The position numbers and the translations under genes are program-made. Source: Roseovarius sp. UBA6167 (GTDB lineage Bacteria > Pseudomonadota > Alphaproteobacteria > Rhodobacterales > Rhodobacteraceae). From it: 11,992 nt of DNA. Below are positions 1 to 5,147 of the stretch, in pieces (within the stretch, counting starts at the first letter, position 1; the number at the start of each line of letters is the position of its first letter). The notes below the pieces were generated by a model. That model saw nothing but the letters and a program-made list of their open reading frames with translations. It was not told the DNA's origin and did not search any database. Location of the stretch: the NCBI GenBank assembly GCA_002428225.1, contig DIUD01000017.1:13684-25675 (forward strand). Direction: 5' to 3'.

Positions 1-196
1 TGCGGTTGTCTTCGCCCGCCTGGTTTGCACAGCCAAGGATCACCTCGTCGATGGCGGCAAGATCCATGCCGGGGTTGCGTTCCGCCAGCGCCTTGAGCGG
101 GATGGCCCCCAGATCGTCGGTCCGCACCGAGGCCAGCGCGCCGCCGTAGCGCCCGATCGGTGTGCGGATGTAGTCACAAATATAGGCTTCGGTCAT
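1..196 (-). CDS. pcaF: 3-oxoadipyl-CoA thiolase (beta-ketoadipyl-CoA thiolase), N-terminal part only
   Basis: Only the first 65 residues are inside the window; the gene runs off the left edge. The enzyme cleaves 3-oxoadipyl-CoA with CoA to succinyl-CoA and acetyl-CoA, the last step of the beta-ketoadipate pathway, in the cytoplasm. The visible protein starts MTEAYICDYIRTPIGRYGGA and contains LGCANQAGEDNR at residues 54-65. I recognise both blocks as typical of PcaF/PaaJ thiolases rather than general acetoacetyl-CoA thiolases. The nucleophilic cysteine (about residue 90 in the family) lies outside the window. The ATG overlaps the pcaJ stop by one base (TGATG) and is preceded by a strong GGAGGAAA ribosome site inside the end of pcaJ, so the start is well supported. 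The order I-J-F supports the pca assignment; PaaJ of phenylacetate breakdown is the main alternative. Confidence 0.9.
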   Translation of the reverse strand, partial: MTEAYICDYIRTPIGRYGGALASVRTDDLGAIPLKALAERNPGMDLAAIDEVILGCANQAGEDNR

Positions 197-888
197 CAGA
201 TTTCCTCCGGAACAAATAGATCGCCAACTTCGCCCTCGATGTGAAGCGTGGCACCAGTAACGGCCTGCAAGGCGGCCATCGTGATGTCGGGCAGTTTTTC
301 GCGCAGCACGAACCGCCCGTCCGCGATGTCTATCACCGCAAGCGAGGTATAGACACGGGTCACACAGGCCACGCCGGTCAGCGGGAAGGTGCACCGCTCC
401 ACCAGCTTCGGCCCGCCGTCCCTGGTCACATGATCGGTGACGACCGCCACGCGCCTTGCGCCATGGACAAGATCCATCGCCCCGCCGACCGCGGGAACGC
501 CGCTGGATCCGACCCGCCAGTTGGCGAGGTCGCCATTCTGGGCAACCTGATAGGCACCCAGAACCGCGAGGTCGAGATGCCCGCCGCGCACCATGGCAAA
601 GCTGTCGGCATGATGAAAGATCGCGGCGCCGGGGTTCAGCGTGATCGCCTTTTTCCCGGCATTGATGAGATCCCAGTCCTCCTCGCCCGGCGCAGGCGCC
701 TTGCCGAAGCCGAGCACGCCGTTCTCGGTGTGATAGGTGACTTCGCGGCCTTCGGGCTGGAACCTGGCGATCATTTCGGGAAAACCGATACCGAGGTTCA
801 CATAAGAGCCGTCCTCGAGATCCTGCGCCGCGCGCCAGGCGATCCGGGCGTTCGTCAGCTTGTCTCGCATCAGATCGAAACCGGACAT
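196..888 (-). CDS. pcaJ: 3-oxoadipate CoA-transferase subunit B
   Basis: Beta subunit (230 residues) of the class I CoA-transferase that moves CoA from succinyl-CoA to 3-oxoadipate; it works as a complex with PcaI. The family's catalytic glutamate is visible as E55 in the block TENGVLGFG (residues 54-62). Other family blocks are YVNLGIGFP (29-37), PAPGEEDWDLINAGK (65-79), FHHADSF (91-97), RGGHLDLAVLGA (101-112) and VPAVGGAMDLV (131-141). Length is close to the usual 215-230 residues. The ATG overlaps the pcaI stop by one base (TGATG), with GGAAGTG upstream; a second in-frame ATG at residue 7 has no good ribosome site. The close homologues are the B subunits of acetoacetate (AtoA) and 3-oxoacid (ScoB) CoA-transferases. 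The pcaF neighbour favours 3-oxoadipate as substrate, but sequence alone cannot prove it. Confidence 0.92.
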   Translation of the reverse strand: MSGFDLMRDKLTNARIAWRAAQDLEDGSYVNLGIGFPEMIARFQPEGREVTYHTENGVLGFGKAPAPGEEDWDLINAGKKAITLNPGAAIFHHADSFAMVRGGHLDLAVLGAYQVAQNGDLANWRVGSSGVPAVGGAMDLVHGARRVAVVTDHVTRDGGPKLVERCTFPLTGVACVTRVYTSLAVIDIADGRFVLREKLPDITMAALQAVTGATLHIEGEVGDLFVPEEI

Positions 889-1607
889 CAGTAGTTCACT
901 TCCTTGCGCAAGAGGACTTCTTCCTGTTCCGGGGCGGGCACCTCAACGATCATATCCACGAAAATGCCCGGAGTAACCACATTCTCGGGGTCGATGGAGC
1001 CAAATTCGCCCAGTTCCGCTACCTGCGCTATGGTCGTGTCGGCAGCCATGGCCATGAGCGGGTTGAAGTTGCGCGCGGCCAGGCGGTAGGTCAGGTTGCC
1101 GGCGTGGTCGCCCTTGTGTCCCTTGATCAGCGCGACATCGGCCTTGAGCCAGCGTTCACGCACATAGGTCTTTCCGTCGAATGTCTCGGTGGGCTTGCCT
1201 TCGGCCAGTTCGGTGCCGAAACCGGCCGGGGTGTAAAACGCCGGGATGCCCGCACCGGCGGCACGGATACGCTCGGCCAGCGTGCCCTGCGGCACCAGTT
1301 GCAGTTCGATCTCGCCGGCAAGGTATTTCTCGTTGAACGCCTCGGCATTCGGTGACCGGGGAAACGAGCAGATAATCTTGCGGACCAGGCCCGCCTTGAT
1401 CATCGCGGCGATCCCTACGCCGCCGTTGCCCGCGTTGTTGCTGATGATCGTGATGTCCTTTGGGCTGCCTGTCGCGCGAAAGCGGTCGATCAGCGCGTGG
1501 ATCAACTCGACCGGCGCCCCCGAGCCGCCGAAGCCGCCAATCATGATTTGCGCGCCATCGGGAACCACCCCGACCGCGTCAGCCACTGAAGACGAGACTT
1601 TCTTCAT
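888..1607 (-). CDS. pcaI: 3-oxoadipate CoA-transferase subunit A
   Basis: Alpha subunit (239 residues), partner of PcaJ and first gene of the pcaIJF operon. The glycine-rich loop GGFGGSG is at residues 24-30. Family blocks follow: ITIISNNAGNG (52-62), SFPRS (81-85), VPQGTLAERIRAAGAGI (105-121), AFYTPAGFGTELAEGK (123-138) and ALIKGHKGDHAGNLTYRLAARNF in overlapping form (159-181). The C-terminal block VTPGIFVD is at 211-218. The start ATG is preceded by GGAGG at a good distance; another ATG 13 bases upstream is out of frame. The upstream 214-base gap contains two inverted repeats that may be operator sites. No regulator gene is in the window. AtoD/ScoA are the alternative names for similar subunits; the gene context supports pcaI. 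Confidence 0.92.
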   Translation of the reverse strand: MKKVSSSVADAVGVVPDGAQIMIGGFGGSGAPVELIHALIDRFRATGSPKDITIISNNAGNGGVGIAAMIKAGLVRKIICSFPRSPNAEAFNEKYLAGEIELQLVPQGTLAERIRAAGAGIPAFYTPAGFGTELAEGKPTETFDGKTYVRERWLKADVALIKGHKGDHAGNLTYRLAARNFNPLMAMAADTTIAQVAELGEFGSIDPENVVTPGIFVDMIVEVPAPEQEEVLLRKEVNY

Positions 1608-1668
1608 GGTGGTCCTCCATGGATTTCCCGCGAGCCAAGGTTACCGTCCGATCCGGCGCGCGCCCGGA

Positions 1669-1715
1669 TGTTCACATGTTGAACACATCTGCCGATTACG
1701 TTGCCTCCCTGGCAA
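1669..1715 (-). promoter_or_regulatory. Candidate operator region of pcaIJF: two 5-base-spacer inverted repeats
   Basis: Seen directly: TGTTCA-N5-TGAACA at 1669-1685 and TTGCC-N5-GGCAA at 1701-1715. Both are perfect dyads, their centres are 31 bp apart (about three helical turns), and each contains a T-N11-A pattern. They lie 62-108 bases before the pcaI start. The arms differ in sequence, so they are either two sites for one tolerant regulator or sites for two regulators. The pca genes of other bacteria are controlled by IclR-type (PcaR) or LysR-type regulators, which fits in a general way. I find no convincing -10/-35 pair next to them. Confidence 0.35.
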
Positions 1716-1723
1716 AGGTCTGC

Positions 1724-1755
1724 GGGTGATCGAGGTATTCGGGCCTCAATCACCC
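1724..1755 (-). terminator. Strong hairpin after proS, probable transcription terminator
   Basis: GGGTGAT (1724-1730) pairs with ATCACCC (1749-1755), then one C/A mismatch, then GAGG (1732-1735) pairs with CCTC (1744-1747), leaving an 8-base loop. It begins about 67 bases past the proS stop and stands before the pca operon in the same direction, so it would insulate pcaIJF from proS transcription. There is no clear T run on the minus strand after the stem, so it may be an imperfect or Rho-assisted terminator, or a processing structure. Confidence 0.5.
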
Positions 1756-1821
1756 AGCTTGTCAAGCGGGTCAATTGTCCGGTGTCGGGGCGGTCGCAAC
1801 CGGCCGGCCTGACCGCGCCGT

Positions 1822-3177
1822 TCAGAGCGCGGGGCGCAGCACATGGCCTGCATAGGCGCGCGCAAGCCGTTCCACCGCCTGCTCGGGCGGCATCTCCTCG
1901 CTTTCGCCGGTGCGGCGCGAGGTCAGTTCCACCACGCCGTTCCTCAGGCCGCGCGGCCCCACCGTGATCCGCCAGGGCAGGCCGATCAGGTCCATGGTGG
2001 CGAACTTGCCGCCCGCGCGTTCGTCGCGGTCATCGTAGAGCGGTTCCAGCGCGCGCGCCCCAAGCGAGGCGTAAATCGCCTCGCAGGCGGCGTCGGCCTG
2101 CGCATCGCCCTGCTTGAGATTGACGATGCCGGCATGAAAGGGCGTTACCCCCTCGGGCCAGATGATGCCGCGCTCGTCATGGCTTGCCTCGATGATCGCG
2201 CCGACAAGGCGGCTCACCCCGATGCCGTGGCTGCCCATGTGGACGGGCACCGGCCTGCCGTCGGGGCCCTGCACGGTCGCGCCCATCGGTTCGGAATACT
2301 TGGTCCCGAAATAGAAGATCTGCCCCACCTCGATGCCGCGCGCCTGCCGCCGGCGCTCTTCGGGGATCGCGTTGAACAGCGCCTCGTCATGGGTCTCGTC
2401 GGTGCGGGCATAGCGCGAGGTGAATTCCTCGAGCACGGCGCGGCATTGTGCCGGGTTGTCATAGTCGATCTCGCGGTTGCCGAATTTCAACTCGGTGATG
2501 GCGCTGTCATAGAATACCTCCGATTCGCCGGTCTCGGCGAGGACAAGAAATTCATGGGTGTCGTCGCCGCCGATAGGGCCGGAATCCGCGCGCATCGGGA
2601 TCGCCTGAAGGCCCATGCGCTCGTAGGTGCGCAGGTAGCTGACCAGGTGGCGGTTGTAGCTGTGCAGCGCGTCCTCCTTCGTGAGGTCGAAATTGTAGCC
2701 GTCCTTCATCAGGAATTCGCGGCCCCGCATCACGCCGAAGCGCGGACGCACCTCGTCGCGGAATTTCCACTGGATATGGTAGAGCGTCAGCGGCAGGTCG
2801 CGATAGCTGCTGACATGGGAACGGAAGATGTCGGTGATCAGCTCCTCGTTGGTGGGGCCGTAGAGCATGTCACGCTCGTGCCGATCCTTGATGCGCAGCA
2901 TTTCCGCGCCGTAATCGTCATAGCGCCCGCTCTCGCGCCACAGATCGGCCGACTGCAGCGTCGGCATGAGCATCGGGATATGACCGGCGCGCATCTGCTC
3001 TTCGTGGACGATGTTTTCCAGCTTGCGCAGCACCTTGAAGCCGAGCGGCAGCCACGAATAGATCCCGGCGCTGGCCTGCTTGATCATGCCGGCCCGCAGC
3101 ATCAGGCGATGGCTGGCGATCTGCGCCTCGGCGGGGGTTTCCTTGAGAACGGGCAGGAAATAGCGGCTCAGACGCAT
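1822..3177 (-). CDS. proS: Prolyl-tRNA synthetase, short alphaproteobacterial form
   Basis: Class II aminoacyl-tRNA synthetase that charges tRNA-Pro with proline (451 residues, cytoplasmic). The catalytic core shows motif 1 near residues 54-75, the GPTNEE block (107-112), motif 2 as FRDEVRPRFG (139-148) followed by RGREFLMKD (151-159), and motif 3 as GSHGIGVSRL (315-324). The C-terminal part (about 345-450) fits the class IIa anticodon-binding domain. E. coli ProS has about 570 residues because a large editing (INS) domain sits between motifs 2 and 3. Here that place holds only about 60 residues (roughly 230-290), the mini-insert form known from alphaproteobacteria. The ATG has AAAGG a few bases upstream. 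It is transcribed away from the AI-2E gene, with a likely promoter at 3214-3242, and ends before a hairpin at 1724-1755. Confidence 0.96.
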   Translation of the reverse strand: MRLSRYFLPVLKETPAEAQIASHRLMLRAGMIKQASAGIYSWLPLGFKVLRKLENIVHEEQMRAGHIPMLMPTLQSADLWRESGRYDDYGAEMLRIKDRHERDMLYGPTNEELITDIFRSHVSSYRDLPLTLYHIQWKFRDEVRPRFGVMRGREFLMKDGYNFDLTKEDALHSYNRHLVSYLRTYERMGLQAIPMRADSGPIGGDDTHEFLVLAETGESEVFYDSAITELKFGNREIDYDNPAQCRAVLEEFTSRYARTDETHDEALFNAIPEERRRQARGIEVGQIFYFGTKYSEPMGATVQGPDGRPVPVHMGSHGIGVSRLVGAIIEASHDERGIIWPEGVTPFHAGIVNLKQGDAQADAACEAIYASLGARALEPLYDDRDERAGGKFATMDLIGLPWRITVGPRGLRNGVVELTSRRTGESEEMPPEQAVERLARAYAGHVLRPAL

Positions 3178-3213
3178 GGGCGGGCCTTTCGCGTGGGGCT
3201 GAATATCGCGCAG

Positions 3214-3242
3214 GTTCTAGACGCGAACGCGAGGCGGGGCAA
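3214..3242 (-). promoter_or_regulatory. proS: Possible sigma-70-type promoter of proS
   Basis: On the minus strand TTGCCC (3242-3237) and TAGAAC (3219-3214) are separated by exactly 17 bases, each matching the consensus at four of six positions. A start near 3207 would give a leader of about 30 bases before the proS ATG. The 144-base divergent region 3178-3321 must also hold the promoter of the plus-strand cluster; the best -35-like word there is TTGAAA at 3268-3273, but I see no good -10 partner. Confidence 0.38.
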
Positions 3243-3310
3243 GGCGGCGCGCGCGCTGCGTTTTCTCTTGAAAGCCGCGCCGCGAGAGGCGAGACAGGCA
3301 AGGACGAAAA

Positions 3311-3314
3311 GGAG
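3311..3314 (+). promoter_or_regulatory. Ribosome binding site that fixes the AI-2E gene start
   Basis: GGAG lies 7 bases before the ATG at 3322. The reading frame stays open far upstream, antisense to proS, so frame length cannot decide the start. This site, plus the fact that the encoded protein becomes family-like immediately after the methionine, does. Confidence 0.75.
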
Positions 3315-3321
3315 CGCGCGC

Positions 3322-4422
3322 ATGGCCCTGCCGGTCCGGGATCAGGTGAAATACTGGGGTATTGCGGCGGCGGCGGCGCTGGTGGTGCTGTGGGTTCTGG
3401 GCGACGTGATCCTGCCCTTCGTGCTCGGCGCGGCGGCGGCCTATTTCCTCGACCCCGCCGCCGACCGGCTGGAGAGGATGGGGCTGGGGCGCGCGGCGGC
3501 GGTGGCGGTGATCACGTTGGTGACGGTGCTTGTCTTAGTCGTCGCCGTGCTCATGATCATCCCGACCATCGTCAACCAGGCGGTCGCGCTCTTCGAGGTC
3601 ACGCCGCAGCTAGCGCGCGATCTTCAGGGCTTTCTCAGCAGGCACTTTCCCTCGCTCTATGAGCCTGGCTCGGCGCTCAACCAGTCGCTGCAATCGCTGG
3701 GCGAGACGATCCGAGAGCGCGGCGGGGAACTTCTCCAGACCGCGCTCAGCTCTGCCGCGTCGCTGCTCAATATCGTGGTGCTGCTGGTGGTGGCGCCGGT
3801 GGTGGCGGTTTACCTGCTCTATGACTGGGATCGCATGATCGCGCGCATCGACCACCTTCTGCCGCGCGATCACGCTCCGGTCATCCGGCGGCTGGCGGGC
3901 GAGATCGACGCGACGCTCGCCAGTTTCATTCGCGGCATGGGCACGGTCTGCCTGATCCTCGGCACCTATTACGCGGTGGCGCTGATGCTGGTAGGGCTGC
4001 AATTCGGCCTCGTGGTGGGCGCGGTGGCGGGGCTGGTGACATTCATCCCCTATGTCGGCGCGTTGCTGGGTGGGGCGCTGGCGCTGGGTCTTGCGCTGTT
4101 TCAGTTCTGGGGCGACTGGCTCAGCATCGCGTTGGTGGCGGGCATCTTTGTCTCGGGCCAGATGATCGAGGGCAATTTCCTTACGCCGCGCCTCGTCGGC
4201 TCTTCGGTCCGGCTGCACCCGGTCTGGCTCATCTTCGCGCTCTCGGCCTTTGGCACGCTGTTTGGCTTTGTCGGGATGCTGGTGGCGGTGCCGGTGGCCG
4301 CAGCGCTTGGCGTCATCGCGCGCTTTGCCATCGCCGAATATCAGAGCGGGCGCCTCTATAGCGGGCACGACGCGCAGGCCGGGGAGGGCGACGCGCAGGC
4401 CGGGGAGCGCGGCGAGCCATGA
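3322..4422 (+). CDS. AI-2E family transporter (PerM/TqsA-like membrane protein)
   Basis: A 366-residue inner-membrane protein of the family named after the E. coli autoinducer-2 exporter TqsA. Hydrophobic segments lie near residues 11-43, 58-82, 146-166, 207-260, 265-280 and 300-335. Between the early and central segments is an amphipathic soluble part (about 85-145) typical of the family. Family signatures are FIPYVGALLGG (241-251) and EGNFLTPRLVGSSVRLHP (283-300). The family name should not be read as evidence for AI-2 transport: most members have no known substrate, and some are linked to Na+/H+ exchange. The C-terminal tail repeats DAQAGE twice, from an 18-bp tandem DNA repeat. The stop overlaps the hdaA start (ATGA), pointing to translational coupling. 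Its position before hdaA suggests shared expression, not necessarily shared function. Confidence 0.9.
   Translation: MALPVRDQVKYWGIAAAAALVVLWVLGDVILPFVLGAAAAYFLDPAADRLERMGLGRAAAVAVITLVTVLVLVVAVLMIIPTIVNQAVALFEVTPQLARDLQGFLSRHFPSLYEPGSALNQSLQSLGETIRERGGELLQTALSSAASLLNIVVLLVVAPVVAVYLLYDWDRMIARIDHLLPRDHAPVIRRLAGEIDATLASFIRGMGTVCLILGTYYAVALMLVGLQFGLVVGAVAGLVTFIPYVGALLGGALALGLALFQFWGDWLSIALVAGIFVSGQMIEGNFLTPRLVGSSVRLHPVWLIFALSAFGTLFGFVGMLVAVPVAAALGVIARFAIAEYQSGRLYSGHDAQAGEGDAQAGERGEP
4369..4407 (+). repeat. Two perfect 18-bp direct repeats with a 3-bp spacer (21-bp period)
   Basis: GACGCGCAGGCCGGGGAG occurs at 4369-4386 and again at 4390-4407. It lies in frame at the end of the AI-2E gene and encodes DAQAGE twice. 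Each copy ends in GGGGAG, and the second copy places that purine run 11 bases before the hdaA ATG. A recent in-frame duplication by slippage is the simplest explanation. Confidence 0.9.
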
Positions 4423-5096
4423 GCGCGCGACAACTGAGCTTCGATCTGCCGGCGCGCACGGCACTGGGGCGCGCGGATTTCTTTGTCTCGCCCGCCAATG
4501 CAGACGCCGTGGCCCTGATCGAGGGCTGGCAGGACTGGCCCTCGCGCAAGCTGCTGCTGGCGGGATCCGCAGGCGCGGGCAAGACCCACTTGGCGCATGT
4601 CTGGGCAGAGCAGGCGGGCGCGCGGATCGTGGCCGCCGGGCAGCTTGCGCAGGCCGACATCCCGGCGCTGGCCACTGGCCCCCTGGTGGTCGAGGATGCC
4701 CATGCCATCGCCCGCGACCGCGCCGCCGAGGAGGCGCTTTTCCACCTGCACAACCTGGTGCTGGCCGAGGGGCATGCCCTGCTGATCACCGCGCGCGAGG
4801 CGCCCGCGCTCTGGGATCTTGGCCTGCCCGATCTGGCCAGCCGGATGGCGGGCACGCTGATGGTGCGGCTGGGGCCGCCCGATGACGCGCTGCTCGCCGC
4901 GGTGCTCTCCAAGCTGTTTGCCGACCGCCAGCTTTCACCGACGCCTGACACCGTGCCCTATCTCGCGCGGCGGATCGAACGCAGCTTTGACGCCGCGCAT
5001 GAGGTGGTGGCAGCGCTCGATGCGCGCGCGCTCGACAAGGGGCGCGCGATCACCCGCGCGCTGGCCGCCGAGGTGCTGGACAAAGCCGCGCGCTGA
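4419..5096 (+). CDS. hdaA: DnaA regulatory inactivator HdaA (Hda-like AAA+ protein)
   Basis: A 225-residue DnaA-related ATPase. Hda proteins bind the DNA-loaded sliding clamp and stimulate ATP hydrolysis by DnaA, turning DnaA off after replication starts. At the N-terminus QLSFDL (5-10) matches the clamp-binding motif (E. coli Hda has QLSLPL). The AAA+ parts are Walker A GSAGAGKT (49-56), a Walker-B-like LVVEDAH (89-95), a sensor-1-like block LLITAREAP (121-129), the box VII block LGLPDLASR (134-142) with probable arginine finger R142, and a sensor-2-like R188. The DNA-binding domain IV of DnaA is absent, as expected for Hda. The start overlaps the AI-2E stop by 4 bases, with GGGGAG 11 bases upstream. 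ppk1 follows after 51 bases. DnaA itself and DnaC-like loaders are excluded by length and by the N-terminal clamp motif. Confidence 0.9.
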   Translation: MSARQLSFDLPARTALGRADFFVSPANADAVALIEGWQDWPSRKLLLAGSAGAGKTHLAHVWAEQAGARIVAAGQLAQADIPALATGPLVVEDAHAIARDRAAEEALFHLHNLVLAEGHALLITAREAPALWDLGLPDLASRMAGTLMVRLGPPDDALLAAVLSKLFADRQLSPTPDTVPYLARRIERSFDAAHEVVAALDARALDKGRAITRALAAEVLDKAAR

Positions 5097-5107
5097 GGCC
5101 ACTTTCA

Positions 5108-5140
5108 CCGTCATCCAACCGTTACACGCCGTCGCCATAA
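5108..5140 (+). promoter_or_regulatory. Pho-box-like sequence with -10-like element before ppk1
   Basis: CCGTCAT-CCAA-CCGTTAC at 5108-5125 has the layout of a PhoB box (two 7-base repeats with a 4-base spacer, consensus CTGTCAT-N4-CTGTCAT) and matches 10 of 14 consensus positions. The word CCATAA (5135-5140) stands at the distance where PhoB-activated promoters carry their -10. If used, transcription would begin at or next to the ppk1 ATG, leaving almost no leader. ppk genes are known Pho targets in several proteobacteria. The match is partial and made by eye. Confidence 0.33.
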
Positions 5141-5147
5141 GGCCGCC

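Noticed and set aside
1737..1765. TTGACA on the minus strand at 1765-1760 as the -35 of a pcaIJF promoter
   Set aside because: No acceptable -10 lies 16-19 bases downstream, and the region falls inside the hairpin assigned to proS termination. It would also put the candidate operators far downstream of the start.
1843..3321. A very long plus-strand open frame opposite proS that continues in frame into the AI-2E gene, suggesting an 859-residue fusion protein
   Set aside because: The part opposite proS is a GC-rich antisense shadow with no recognisable motif. A ribosome site at 3311 and the family homology both place the start at 3322.
3322..4422. Quorum-sensing function (autoinducer-2 export) for the membrane protein
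   Set aside because: The family name is historical; no luxS or signal-processing gene is in the window, so no AI-2 role is claimed.
4419..5096. Reading this gene as dnaA or as a DnaC-like helicase loader
   Set aside because: It lacks DnaA domain IV, is only 225 residues long, and begins with the QLSFDL clamp-binding motif typical of Hda.
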